In this document: in pieces, positions 1 through 9,633 of the stretch
Layout: each line of letters starts with the position of its first letter
Numbering within the stretch: position 1 is the stretch's first letter
Assembly: GCA_902500775.1 (NCBI GenBank)
Contig: CABVRZ010000015.1
Location: 22,657-86,656, forward strand
Length of the DNA stretch: 64,000 nucleotides
DNA from: an uncultured Nitrospira sp.
Lineage (GTDB): Bacteria; Nitrospirota; Nitrospiria; Nitrospirales; Nitrospiraceae
Reading direction: 5' to 3'
Notes under the pieces: model-generated
What the model saw: the letters and a program-made list of their open reading frames with translations, nothing else
What the model was told of the DNA's origin: nothing
Databases searched by the model: none
Translations under genes and position numbers: made by a program

Positions 1-1
1 G

Positions 2-259
2 GGGCAACTTCATGTGATCTCGATCGGATTCGCCGACACCCGCACAAACATCGCACAGTTTATCAAGGAACGGCCTGGGACGTTTGTTTTTCCCAGCGCC
101 TATGACGAAGATCGTTGGGTCGCTCAGACATTCAAGATCAACGCGACCCCGACATACGTCTTGTTGGATGCACAGGGGAATATCCTGCTGGTCCATCGTG
201 GAGGTGGCCTGCTTGAGAACGTTCAGTTCCGCGAATTTCTGTCCACGTTGAAAGAATGA
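2..259 (+). CDS. Thioredoxin-like (TlpA/ResA-type) protein, C-terminal part
   Basis: The frame is open from the first bases of the window, so the gene begins upstream and the CXXC active site is not visible. What remains (about 85 residues) is the second half of a thioredoxin fold: a segment ending in FKINATPTYVLLD, which carries the cis-proline (TP) loop and the strand after it, then QGNILLVHRGG and a final helix. This pattern is typical of periplasmic TlpA/ResA/redoxin proteins that reduce or repair cytochrome c or copper-protein thiols. A ccdA stub follows 45 bases downstream, which fits the common thioredoxin-CcdA pairing. The GTG at 14 is an internal codon, not a likely start. Family assignment is fairly safe; the exact role is inferred. 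Confidence 0.7.
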   Translation, partial: GQLHVISIGFADTRTNIAQFIKERPGTFVFPSAYDEDRWVAQTFKINATPTYVLLDAQGNILLVHRGGGLLENVQFREFLSTLKE

Positions 260-303
260 CAACTCCACGGGGGAGAGAGCACTGCTCTTCCCCCTTTTGT
301 TGA

Positions 304-402
304 GATGATAATGCTGGATTCTCTTTCGCCAATTTCTCTCATGGCTGTTTTCTTGCCGGATTGCTCTCCTTCGTCTCACCGTGCGTGTTACCGCTCGTGT
401 TC
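304..402 (+). pseudogene. ccdA/DsbD-type transmembrane protein, N-terminal stub
   Basis: The frame after the stop at 301 encodes about 33 residues that end in FLAGLLSFVSPCVLPLV, the hallmark first helix and Pro-Cys-Val-Leu-Pro motif of CcdA/DsbD electron-transfer membrane proteins. After this the similarity stops and transposase-related sequence begins. No ATG, GTG or TTG opens the frame; an ATG at 305 is one frame off, so a one-base loss near the start is possible. CcdA passes electrons from cytoplasmic thioredoxin to periplasmic thioredoxin-like partners such as the one just upstream. I read this as the beginning of a ccdA gene cut off by the insertion or decay of the next element. Confidence 0.55.
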
Positions 403-456
403 ATAACCTTCAGGACTTCGGCCAGTTTCACCGGCCGAATACATACCGATTATCAG

Positions 457-876
457 TCAGAATTTGGGGTCAGATCTTGTGTCCTCCTCACGCTCCCGTG
501 CACTCACAATGCGACTGATCGTCGAGTAGTGCACGTTCACCGCTTGGCCGATGTCTGATAGGCTATAGCCATGCTCCCCGTGCGCCCGGCGAATGACTGT
601 GTTGCGCCGGGCCCAGTCGGTTCGAGCCCGAGGGCCAAACAGTTGCCGCAAGGTCGGCCGATCTGCAAACCGCTACTGGCGAGGAATTTCCTTTAGGGGA
701 CGCTTCTCCCGGAGCCCCGACCTCAGACGTTCAACAAAACGTTCGCCCGCCCAGCACCACCTGTCCCCGGACCTGATCCCACGGCGACACCTGGCCAATC
801 CCCTCAGCGACAAAGGCCCGATACTTCCGCTGCGCCGCCACGCGCTGGCGATCAAACTGTGAGAGCACCCAGTCGT
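457..876 (-). pseudogene. REP-associated Y1 (RAYT/IS200-like) transposase, decayed C-terminal half
   Basis: On the minus strand, fragments in different frames join into the second half of a RAYT tyrosine transposase. They are WVLSQFDRQRVAAQRKYRAF, then GIGQVSPWDQVRGQVVLG, then GERFVERLRSGLREKRPLKEIPRQ-type sequence, then a C-terminal helix-turn-helix (YSLSDIGQAVNVHYSTISRI) in the open frame 457-651. At least one frameshift (near 735) and one stop (near 673) separate them, and the N-terminal catalytic HUH and tyrosine part is missing. RAYTs mobilise REP palindromes. The fragment sits between the ccdA stub and the Abi_C wreck, so this stretch has been a repeated insertion site. Confidence 0.65.
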
Positions 877-901
877 TCGACCCACTCGAACCAGAAGTCC
901 T

Positions 902-1758
902 TCATGGTGTTGTATTAGAGCTGGCCTTATGAGTATCAAAGAGAAACAGGACCAACGTAGCTGCGCAGCCGACGGCGAGACGGGCATGGTGTGTAGACAG
1001 CCCCTCAAACTCTCCATGCTTCCCGTGTCCTGTGCCGTACAGGCCTCGAAGTTCGGCAAGGTCGTTGCCAATAGTACCGAGACTTCGCAGCAGACGCTTC
1101 AGCACGTCCGCTCCGCGTGTGGATTCATGGACACCTTCTGAAACAAGTTTCAATTCTCGAAGGTGCTCTTCGTCAGCGTGGGAATGTCCGGTGTGCCGGA
1201 AACGTACTTCCCACGTTCAGCGAGAATCGTCTTGCAACAGGTCTCAATCAGTTCCTTTGCGCTTCCCATCGCCAAGGCTGGGTCCGAGTCAATGGACCCT
1301 TCAATCCGGCGGATCTGTTCAGTAAGATACTTGGCGTCGAAGCGGGCGGTTGTTTTCTTGAGGTGGCTTAGATCGACCGTTCCCGCCGTCAGGCGAGAGG
1401 CAATGGTTTTGCAATCTCTACTCAATGTCGCCCTAGCGTCGTCACTGATGGCGTCGTAAGGGTGAGGGTTGTCTTCGACATGCTTTACAAGCGCCTCTAT
1501 GGTTGTCCCGACAAGATGATCCGATTCGAGTTTCCAAAACTGCCGAAGTTTCTTCGCGTTGGATGATCCGGTTCCAGTGTATTAATCGCCATGGATGTCT
1601 ACGGCGAGGTCAGCAAAGAAGGCCTCAAAGGTTGCGTCATTGAAGGTGGAAACGCAGCCGGTACGCATGCATAGAAGTCTTTCGAGCTTTTGTCGTTCAA
1701 TGCCGTTTAACGAACTCCTGCGCGATCTGTGGTCTGCTACCAGTTTAATTGACACCAT
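902..1758 (-). pseudogene. Abortive-infection Abi_C-type protein, broken
   Basis: Joining frames on the minus strand gives a nearly full-length protein. It starts at the ATG at 1758 (MVSIKLVADHRSRRSSLNGI), contains ERQKLERLLCMRTG, a SSNAKKLRQFWKLESDHLVG segment and then the characteristic Abi_C block: RRIEGSIDSDPALAMGSAKE, LIETCCKTILAERG, and LAELRGLYGTGHGKHG with ARLAVGCAATLVLFLFDTH at the end. It is disabled by an in-frame TAA near 1582 (where a lysine is usual) and a frameshift near 1165-1180. Abi_C domains occur in phage-defence and abortive-infection proteins. The gene is probably dead; family recognition rests on the long conserved C-terminal block. Confidence 0.65.
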
Positions 1759-1880
1759 TTGAACAGGTCGGTGAGCTTCTTCACGCGATCCATCCCATCG
1801 TACTCGACCAGCGTGTAATGCCCAAGCGGATCCGTAATCTGCGTGAGGCAGCCCCGCACGTCATTCCAATAGGATGACAT
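1737..1880 (-). pseudogene. RHS/YD-repeat fragment
   Basis: One minus-strand frame, ending at a TAG at 1737, encodes GCLTQITDPLGHYTLVEYDG followed by MDRVKKLTDLFKW. This is a single RHS (YD) repeat with the usual ITDPLGH and YDGMDRV signatures. RHS proteins are very large polymorphic toxin or wall-associated shells, so this is only a scrap. It overlaps the 5' end of the Abi_C wreck in another frame, and the frame upstream of 1880 is not recognisably RHS. Confidence 0.5.
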
Positions 1881-2004
1881 ACCGACACGACAGCACTACA
1901 CACACGCTTGAAGATATTGCAACGCTGGGTCAGCTTGACCAATACCGCATCAGACTTTTTCCTCCGCTTGCCTTCGCACAGCGCTCCTCGCATAATTCGT
2001 ATCC

Positions 2005-2742
2005 ATGCAGCCCCCGATTGGACCAAGACCAGCCGTGCTGATCACCGGAGCCTCCGGTGGCATCGGTCGTGCGATTAGCTTGGCCTTTGGAGCGATTGGT
2101 TGGTATGTGGGCGTCCACTATGCTCAGAACGAATCGGCAGCGAAGGCGACGTTAGAACAAGTGGTCAGCGCTGGGGGAGTCGGCGAGATATACCAGGCCG
2201 ATATTCGAGACGCGTCATCGGTTCAGCGTATGATCGACAGATTTTCCAGCCAGGTGCCGGGCCCCATGGCCTTGATCTGCAACGCGGGAATCGGGCAACG
2301 TCATTTGCTCGTGCGCCATTCAGAAGATCTCTGGGCTGACGTCGTAGCAACAAATTTGACCGGCACCTTTCATTGTCTCCGTGCCATGGCTCCTCCCATG
2401 CTTGCTCGTGGTGGCGGCGCTATGATTGTGATTGGTTCCCACACAGGATTCCATGGAGCCACCGGCCAGAGTGCCTATGCCACATCAAAGGCCGGACTCA
2501 TCGGGCTGATGAAGACTGCGGCGCTTGAATGGGGACCACAGAATATCCGAGTGAATCTCTTGCTACCTGGATGGCAGAAAACCGACTTAACCGAGGGCAT
2601 CTTTCCGGAAGGAAGCGGATGGCCAGACCACGCCCTGCGGCGATCTCCATCTATCGACGAAGTGGCGGGGACTATTGTCCGATTGGCTCAGCTTAAAGAC
2701 ATATCCGGGCAGGTGTGGAATTGCGACAGCCGACATCTGTAA
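2005..2742 (+). CDS. Short-chain dehydrogenase/reductase (FabG-like)
   Basis: A complete 245-residue classical SDR. The Rossmann cofactor motif TGASGGIG is at residues 14-21, NAG lies in the fourth strand near residue 92, the catalytic Ser is in VIGSHTG (about 144), and the YxxxK dyad is YATSK at about 157-161. The enzyme is expected to reduce a ketone or 3-oxoacyl group with NADPH. FabG-like SDRs are sometimes grouped with biotin genes, and bioD follows 150 bases downstream on the same strand, so a role in making the pimeloyl chain is possible but not shown. Some catalytic-site neighbours differ from true FabG (for example the C-terminal WNCDSRHL), so the substrate is left open. Confidence 0.85.
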   Translation: MQPPIGPRPAVLITGASGGIGRAISLAFGAIGWYVGVHYAQNESAAKATLEQVVSAGGVGEIYQADIRDASSVQRMIDRFSSQVPGPMALICNAGIGQRHLLVRHSEDLWADVVATNLTGTFHCLRAMAPPMLARGGGAMIVIGSHTGFHGATGQSAYATSKAGLIGLMKTAALEWGPQNIRVNLLLPGWQKTDLTEGIFPEGSGWPDHALRRSPSIDEVAGTIVRLAQLKDISGQVWNCDSRHL

Positions 2743-2884
2743 CGTGAAGCATATCTCGTGAAGCGTCGTTCGTTTCGCCGATCGTGCGTTCAAAGTTTCA
2801 AGTTATGCAGAAACATGGAACATTACACCTGAAACTGTTGGCCAATACGCTTCACACTTCACGAACGACGAGCACCAAATATAG

Positions 2885-4234
<1,350 letters not shown>

Positions 4235-4235
<1 letters not shown>

Positions 4236-4801
4236 TACCGTTTGGCCTGTTCCAGCGCCTTTTGTTTCACGATCCGAAAATGTGTTTCCAGTTCCTGCCG
4301 CATAATGATCACAATAATTCGATCCGGCACGAAGGTGTGAGGCTCAACGACCAGCTCAAAATCGGCCTGCGTCTGATTCCCCTCTCCAGCCCCCTGTAGT
4401 TTCCACACTCGGTGATACTGTTTGAAGTCTCCTCCCTTGAGATCAGTCACGAGCCCGCCATTCGGTAAAGTCCTCGATTCAGTCACGAGCCGACGTTCGC
4501 CAGGCATCAAAGAATGTTCAATGCGCAGATCAACTGTGGCCACCCCCTCTTGTATGATCAACTCCGCCACGTGCATCTGCACTTCAAACAAGTCTGGCCA
4601 ATGCTGGTAATCGGTCAACAGAGACTGGACAACTGATGGCCTCGCAGGGAACTGGACCTGCGCCGTCGCGCGAATTCCACCACCCGACAATGCTGTCACC
4701 TCTAAACGATCCGCCTCGGCGCCCCCTATACCTGGCACCCCTACTACAGCGAGAAGCAGGAGAACCAACTGTGCGGCTGCTTGTCTACCCGACAATGGCA
4801 T
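4235..4801 (-). CDS. START-like/SRPBCC (polyketide cyclase family) exported protein
   Basis: I chose the ATG at 4801, which gives a 188-residue protein beginning MPLSGRQAAAQLVLLLLAVV. This is a good signal peptide ending near GIGGAEA. A longer start at 4837 would overlap the upstream gene by 53 bases. The mature part has the helix-grip pattern of coenzyme-Q-binding/START-like proteins: FPARPSVVQSLLTDYQHWPDLF, then VDLRIEHSLMPGERRLVTES, GGDFKQYHRVWKLQG and a long C-terminal helix. Such proteins hold a hydrophobic ligand in a cavity, but the ligand here is unknown. It is coupled to thiE downstream, which may be only positional. Confidence 0.7.
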
Positions 4802-5897
4802 CCAGCAGCCGCTGATGAATCTTCCGGACACGTTCAAGTTGGCCTTTGGCTGGGAACCGTTCGTAAAAACCGTCGGCGCGGAAATCCTTTGTGAGCGTGG
4901 CCCAAGGCTTCACCAGTTCAGCAAACGGTTGGTGTGAGCGTTCATCCTCCCAGGCACTGATGAGTTTACGATCCACCACCAGATCGTCCAGCACCCGAAT
5001 CAAGGCCTTGAGCGTGACATCGCGCGTGAACATGTAGCGCTCGTTCTGCCCCCAGACCTCTCCCATCACGTCCTTGACGCCTTTGAGATAGTCCCGCACC
5101 AATGCATAACAGCGCTCGGCTTTCATGTCCAAATGCGACTCGATCCATCGCTTATGCGCCGTCACCACTTTAAGCAGCTCGTTGAATACCTCGGACTGCA
5201 AAATCCATTTTTCCTGCTTGCTCCGTCCTCCAAGCCGGTTGATCTTGTATTGCAGCGGCGAATCGGACTCGCTGTAGAGCAGATTGGCCACTTTGGCGGC
5301 GAACTTCTTTTCAGGGCTCTCCCACGACACCTTCTCATAGAGATCAACCAAATGGGACCGGTTGATGCGTGTGTGTGTTGAGTTGATGATGACGAACATC
5401 TCCGTTGCAAAGTCAGCACTCCGGCCGTCAAACAGAAGACAGGGCACTTCCACCTGCGCACTTTGATCCGGGTGTTTCTGCTGGAAAAAATGGAGCCCGG
5501 CGAGGCGATGCTGCCCATCGATGACCAGATATTTCCCCTTTGGCTCACTCAAATGGCCGACCGACTCCGACCCTTCGACTTTTTGAAAGCGAAGCGTTTC
5601 ATCGGTAAAGAGCAACACCGTGCCGGGAATCATCGGTTGCGCGACGACGGTTTCATAGAAATTGACGATCTGTTTAATCTTCTGCCGATTGAGGACTCGC
5701 TGAAAGCCTTTCTCGCTCCGTTCAATTCCCGCGATGAACTGCGCCACGTCATCATGTTCGGACAGTTTCGACTGTGCGATTTCTTCCCCCTCAAAGTAGT
5801 AGCGGCTCGTAAACCGAACCTTTTCGAGAAGATCACTGGCTTTGTAGGCAATAAAGTAAAACGTCCCCTCTTTTTGAGTAATCCTCGTCGCAAGCAT
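4785..5897 (-). CDS. DGQHR-domain protein (DndB-like)
   Basis: A 370-residue protein starting at the ATG at 5897 (MLATRITQKEGTFYFIAYKA). The longer reading frame reaches 6014 but its extra codons look non-coding and run into the divergent gene. The defining YLVIDGQHRLAGLHFF motif is near residue 124, preceded by a conserved strand LLFTDETLRF, with VIINSTHTRINRSHLVDLYE later on. DGQHR proteins include DndB, the regulator of DNA phosphorothioation, and many solitary homologues of unknown activity in defence islands. No dnd genes are nearby, so this is an orphan. It ends 17 bases inside the next gene. Confidence 0.75.
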   Translation of the reverse strand: MLATRITQKEGTFYFIAYKASDLLEKVRFTSRYYFEGEEIAQSKLSEHDDVAQFIAGIERSEKGFQRVLNRQKIKQIVNFYETVVAQPMIPGTVLLFTDETLRFQKVEGSESVGHLSEPKGKYLVIDGQHRLAGLHFFQQKHPDQSAQVEVPCLLFDGRSADFATEMFVIINSTHTRINRSHLVDLYEKVSWESPEKKFAAKVANLLYSESDSPLQYKINRLGGRSKQEKWILQSEVFNELLKVVTAHKRWIESHLDMKAERCYALVRDYLKGVKDVMGEVWGQNERYMFTRDVTLKALIRVLDDLVVDRKLISAWEDERSHQPFAELVKPWATLTKDFRADGFYERFPAKGQLERVRKIHQRLLDAIVG

Positions 5898-5992
5898 CGT
5901 GCCTCCATTGGTCAGAATAGAAGCGTACGAAACGATTCTACGCGGCCCTCGCCATGGCCGCAAGACAACGGACTGTGCTAGCATCGGCAACC

Positions 5993-6367
5993 ATGAGATC
6001 CAGACAGGGCACATTCCTGTTGTATTCTGTGTTTCTGCTGATGTTGCTGGCCTATTCTCCTAACGGTCATGCGCAAGAGGTGGAGGACAGCAGAGCGACG
6101 ACAGAGCTCTCGTGCAGCTTTGCCATGGAACAGGGAGAGACGGGAAGCCCTTGCCTAGTCCCCTTTCCGCAGGGCTGTGTAGTCGCGTCGATCCCAGGGA
6201 CCAAACAACCATGGACCACGGTCTCAAAAGGCGGACGGGTACAATGCCGGTTTGATGAGAAAGAGACTGACTGGAAGACCAAAATTACCGGCGCCTGCGG
6301 TCGATGCCAATCGATCCGTTGTTCAGCGCACTTCAGTGTCCGGTTCGATTGTTCAGCCCAACAGTAA
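5993..6367 (+). CDS. Small secreted cysteine-containing protein, unknown function
   Basis: Starting at the ATG at 5993, the product is 124 residues. It has a clear signal peptide (MRSRQGTFLLYSVFLLMLLA, cleaved after NGHAQ) and a mature domain with seven cysteines: CSF, SPCLV, QGCVV, VQCRF, GACGRCQ and IRCS, plus FDCSAQQ at the end. That spacing suggests several disulphides or a metal site. I do not recognise the family. It reads away from the DGQHR gene and stops 14 bases before queG, so it could be co-transcribed with queG. Confidence 0.5.
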   Translation: MRSRQGTFLLYSVFLLMLLAYSPNGHAQEVEDSRATTELSCSFAMEQGETGSPCLVPFPQGCVVASIPGTKQPWTTVSKGGRVQCRFDEKETDWKTKITGACGRCQSIRCSAHFSVRFDCSAQQ

Positions 6368-6381
6368 GCTCACCGGAATTC

Positions 6382-7395
6382 ATGTCCCTCACAGCGGCAA
6401 TCAAACAACAGGCTCGCATATTAGGGTTTGATGCCATCGGAATCGTGCGACTTGCGAACAATGATGCACCGTCAACGCTCACTCCTCAGCCCCACGAACC
6501 CTGCCCGGAAAACGCCACCAAGATCGTGCCGCAGCTCTACCACCGTTTGACTGAATGGCTCCGCCTCGGCTACCACGGCACGATGACCTGGATGGAACGG
6601 GCTCCGAACAAACGGGCTGATCCTCGTGTGGTCCTGCCTGGATGTCAGTCGATCATTTCAGTGGGGATCAACTATCTGACCGATCATCGTGCAAATGAGC
6701 AGCCAGGTCATGGTCGCATCGCGCGGTACGCGTGGGGAAAGGATTATCACAAAGTCTTCGAGACGAGACTGAAACAGTTGGAAAAATTCATCAAGGGACT
6801 CGTCCCTGCCACACACACTCGTTCGTATTCCGATACCGGGCCTCTCATGGAAAAAGCTTGGGCAGAGCAAGCTGGCTTAGGCTGGATCGGCAAACATTCT
6901 AACCTGGTATCAGCAGACCACGGTTCATGGCTCTTGCTAGGAGAAATCCTCACGACTGTGGAACTCGAACCCGACACCCCCGGGACCGACCTCTGCGGCA
7001 GCTGCACTCTCTGTATCCAAGCCTGTCCGACTGATGCCATCACTGAACCCTACGTGGTTGATGCCACCCGCTGCATTTCCTATCTCACCATCGAGCTGCG
7101 CGGGGATCAGGATAGGATTTCCCCAGATCTACAGCAGGGCATGGGAAACAAGATTTTTGGGTGTGATGATTGCCTTGATGTGTGCCCGTTCAATTTGCGC
7201 GCCGAGCCGACCCACGAGAGCGCCTTCCAACCTTCTGCAGTCACCCTCGCACCGAGTTTGGATGAACTTTCCCGGCTCGATGAACAGACCTTTATCAGCT
7301 TGTTTCAGCAGAGTCCGATTCGACGGGCCAAGATCCATGGATTTCAACGAAATATCGCCATCGCACAGCACAATGCAACTCCTTCGTCAGCTTAG
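6382..7395 (+). CDS. queG: Epoxyqueuosine reductase
   Basis: A 337-residue cobalamin- and iron-sulphur-dependent enzyme that reduces epoxyqueuosine to queuosine in tRNA. I start at the ATG at 6382 (MSLTAAIKQQARILGFDAIG), because the 26 codons before it overlap the preceding gene and are unlike the family. Features seen: the N-terminal LGFDAIGIVR and the MTWMERAPNKRADPRVVLPG block. A DTGPLMEKAWAEQAGLGWIG segment lies around residue 155. The two [4Fe-4S] sets are CGSCTLCIQACP (about 205-216) and CDDCLDVCPFN (about 261-271). The sequence ends shortly after FQRNIAIA, so there is no HEAT-repeat extension. Confidence 0.92.
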   Translation: MSLTAAIKQQARILGFDAIGIVRLANNDAPSTLTPQPHEPCPENATKIVPQLYHRLTEWLRLGYHGTMTWMERAPNKRADPRVVLPGCQSIISVGINYLTDHRANEQPGHGRIARYAWGKDYHKVFETRLKQLEKFIKGLVPATHTRSYSDTGPLMEKAWAEQAGLGWIGKHSNLVSADHGSWLLLGEILTTVELEPDTPGTDLCGSCTLCIQACPTDAITEPYVVDATRCISYLTIELRGDQDRISPDLQQGMGNKIFGCDDCLDVCPFNLRAEPTHESAFQPSAVTLAPSLDELSRLDEQTFISLFQQSPIRRAKIHGFQRNIAIAQHNATPSSA

Positions 7396-7481
7396 CGTAG
7401 ATTGCGACAGACAGATTCAGCGGCATTCACACTTTCATCACGTCTCATCCCAAACAGACACTTCAGAAACCGCTTGTGCCT

Positions 7482-7518
7482 GAATCGAATTAGATACAGG
7501 GTGTATCTATTTCGATTC
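7482..7518 (+). promoter_or_regulatory. Tandem 16-bp dyads (sigma-54 enhancer-type site A)
   Basis: Two imperfect palindromes, GAATC-GAATTA-GATAC (7482-7497) and GTATC-TATTTC-GATTC (7503-7518), have centres 21 bp apart, about two DNA turns. They belong to the GWATC-N6-GATWC family found at four other places in this window. They lie about 143 bp upstream of the sigma-54 promoter at 7660, which is a normal enhancer distance. That they bind an activator is inferred. The rest of the 520-base gap between queG and the nirK-like gene shows no gene. Confidence 0.7.
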
Positions 7519-7659
7519 CCCTCGGCTCCTCTTCCACTTCCTACTCTCGACCATCGAAATCCGAACTTCCAAACAGCTCCCTCTTCACAATGATCTCAAA
7601 GACCACTGATTTTTTGAGCAATGACTAAAACTAACTCTACAGTTCATCATGTCAGAACT

Positions 7660-7676
7660 ATGGTACGCATTCTGCA
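7660..7676 (+). promoter_or_regulatory. Sigma-54 promoter of the nirK-like gene
   Basis: TGGTACG-CATT-CTGCA has the GG at 7662-7663 and the GC at 7674-7675, separated by exactly 10 bases, as in the consensus TGGCACR-N4-TTGCW. Transcription would begin near 7687 and give a leader of about 230 bases before the ATG at 7916. Confidence 0.7.
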
Positions 7677-7915
7677 TTGTGTACTTGAAGCCCTACGGCC
7701 ATTCATGTGTGGAGCATGAGAATTCAGATGCATCGGCAAGAAGAGCACTCGTGAAGAATCCAAATACAGCTGATTGTGTTGTACTTTTCCGTCTGAATTT
7801 GATAGATAGTTGACCCGGCGACTGCTCGACGAGTGAGCGGGAGGGTGTGTGATGTGCCATGCTCATTCGCTGCGGCGCCACCTGTGCCATAAAACCAAAC
7901 TCAAGGGAGGCTACT

Positions 7916-8869
7916 ATGCAGAGGTTTCGTTTGCTTGCATCCACCCTAGGACTTGCTGTCCTTCTGGGAGGCAGCGGATGTATCACTATGCCTGCGTCCG
8001 CAGGGGCAAAGGTTCATGAAGTCACCTTCACCGCGATGGAAACAGAAATCGTCGTCGACGGAAACGGGACAAAATACAAGGCCTGGACCTTCAACGGCCA
8101 GATGCCCGGCCCGGTTGTGCGGGTCACCGAAGGCGACACGGTTAACTTCACCCTGATCGGCGACAAGAACAACTCCTTCCCGCATTCGATGGACTTTCAT
8201 GCGGCGGAGCTCGACTTCTTGAAGAACTACCACAAGACCGTTTCAGCGGGCGAAACACACAAGTTCTCCTTCGTGGCGAAGAAGCCTGGTGTGTTTTTCT
8301 ATCACTGCGGCGCCAGCCCCATGATCCAGCACGTGGCCCGCGGTATGTTCGGTGCCATCATTGTGGATCCGAAGGATGCCAGTGCGTGGCCAAAGGCCGA
8401 TCGTGAATTCGTCCTGGTCCAGTCCGAGTTCTGGAAGAACCCAGACAACGTGCAGGCGATGTTTGATCGGAAGTGGGACAATACGATTTTCAACGGCGGG
8501 ATCTTCAAGTATCACCCATTCTTCCCAGGTGGAGAGCCGTTGGAAGTCAAGGTCGGTGAACGGGTACGCATCTACTTCGTGAATGCCGGTCCGAACGAGT
8601 TCTCAGCGCTCCATCCGATCGCAGAAATCTGGGACAATGTCTATGAGAGCGGCAACCCAGCCAACAACTTCAAAGGGGTCCAGACCTATGTGGTCGGTCC
8701 AGGCAGCGCTGCCACCTTTGACATGATCGCCGATAACCCCGGAGCCTATCCGGTGGTGACCCACTCCTTAACGGGTGCGCTGCGAGGTGCGATTGCAGTA
8801 GTGATCGCCAACCAGAATCCCAAGGACTATAAGGGTCAGTTGATGCCCAACACCCCCTGGAACCCGTAA
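7916..8869 (+). CDS. NirK-like two-domain copper oxidase/nitrite reductase-type protein
   Basis: A 317-residue exported cupredoxin protein. I use the ATG at 7916, which follows a GGGAGG ribosome site; the 19 codons before it are not needed. The signal sequence ends in LLGGSGC, so it is probably a lipoprotein. Domain 1 has the strand GQMPGPVVRVTEGDTVNFTL and SMDFHAAELD (about 92-101) with a type-2 copper histidine. FFYHCGASPMIQHVARGMFG (about 127-146) has the His-Cys-His-Met type-1 ligands of NirK. Domain 2 has FSALHPIAEIWDNVY (about 230-244) and VTHSLTGALRGAI (about 280-292), the other type-2 side. Nitrite reduction to NO is the family reaction, but related two-domain oxidases exist. It leads a likely operon with the haemoglobin gene and has its own sigma-54 promoter. 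Confidence 0.85.
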   Translation: MQRFRLLASTLGLAVLLGGSGCITMPASAGAKVHEVTFTAMETEIVVDGNGTKYKAWTFNGQMPGPVVRVTEGDTVNFTLIGDKNNSFPHSMDFHAAELDFLKNYHKTVSAGETHKFSFVAKKPGVFFYHCGASPMIQHVARGMFGAIIVDPKDASAWPKADREFVLVQSEFWKNPDNVQAMFDRKWDNTIFNGGIFKYHPFFPGGEPLEVKVGERVRIYFVNAGPNEFSALHPIAEIWDNVYESGNPANNFKGVQTYVVGPGSAATFDMIADNPGAYPVVTHSLTGALRGAIAVVIANQNPKDYKGQLMPNTPWNP

Positions 8870-8930
8870 GGAATGAGCGGGGGACTGAGGTTGTACAGTC
8901 AATTCATTCTCATAACAAAGGAGTAGAGAT

Positions 8931-9374
8931 ATGTCGTTTAGCAAGAAGATTATGAGCATGGTCGTCGCCGCAGTCGCTGCTTGGACGCTGAGCAGCGCAA
9001 CGTCCTTTGCCGCAGATGCGTCGCTCTATGAGCGGCTCGGCGGCCAGGGTGCGATTCAAGCCGTGGTCACCAAGTTCATCGGCAACGTGGGCGGCGACAA
9101 GCGGATCAATGGCTATTTTGCCACTGCCGACCTCAAGAAGCTCAACAAGCTCTTGGTTGAACAGGTCTGCATGGCAACCGGTGGGCCCTGCAGCTATTCT
9201 GGTCGTGACATGAAGACCACACACAAAGGCATGAAGGTCACCGACGCTGCCTTTGGCGCGCTCGTAGAAGACTTGGTCAGCGCTTTGGATACCTTCAACG
9301 TTCCGGCAAAGGAAAAGGGCGAGCTTCTAGCCATCCTTGGACCGATGAAGAGCGACATCGTCGAAGCCAAGTAA
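8931..9374 (+). CDS. Secreted group 1 truncated haemoglobin
   Basis: 147 residues with a signal peptide (MSFSKKIMSMVVAAVAAWTL, cleaved after TSFAA). The remainder is a 2-on-2 globin: SLYERLGGQGAIQAVVTKFI (helices A-B), then NGYFATADLKKLNKLLVEQV, CMATGGPCSYSGRDMKTTHK (E helix region with the proximal-side HKGM pattern), and DAAFGALVEDLVSALDTFNV. Group 1 truncated haemoglobins bind O2 and NO and can detoxify NO or protect haem enzymes. An exported one next to a NirK-like protein suggests handling of NO in the periplasm, which is an inference. It starts 61 bases after the nirK-like gene with an AAGGAG site, and a strong terminator follows, so the two form one unit. Confidence 0.85.
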   Translation: MSFSKKIMSMVVAAVAAWTLSSATSFAADASLYERLGGQGAIQAVVTKFIGNVGGDKRINGYFATADLKKLNKLLVEQVCMATGGPCSYSGRDMKTTHKGMKVTDAAFGALVEDLVSALDTFNVPAKEKGELLAILGPMKSDIVEAK

Positions 9375-9421
9375 CGACTGACAGTGCTCAGCACTGCACT
9401 GGTCGTACGGTAGTGTTTCCC

Positions 9422-9451
9422 GTCAGCCAGGACCTTCTGGTCCTGGCTGAC
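9422..9451 (+). terminator. Hairpin terminator after the haemoglobin gene
   Basis: GTCAGCCAGGACC pairs perfectly with GGTCCTGGCTGAC (13 bp) across a TTCT loop. It is placed 47 bases after the stop at 9374 and ends the nirK-like/haemoglobin unit. A clear T-run is lacking on this strand. Confidence 0.75.
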
Positions 9452-9633
9452 GCGGTCCTTAAGCTGGTAGACCCGCATCTTTCCACTCTCCATTCGGCTG
9501 ATTTCACCGAGCATAGGGGCACTGCCACTAAGGACATCGTCGTGTTATGATGGACTAATTTCGTGCGCCATTAGCCACACGGCGCAAGCCAGCATGTTGC
9601 TGTAACATCCAGTGGTATCACCAAGGAGGAACC

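Noticed and set aside
5897..6014. Longer N-terminus for the DGQHR protein.
   Set aside because: The 39 extra codons are not family-like and overlap the divergent gene's upstream region.
7402..7593. A 63-codon frame between queG and the nirK-like gene.
   Set aside because: It runs across the dyads, lacks a ribosome site and resembles no protein.
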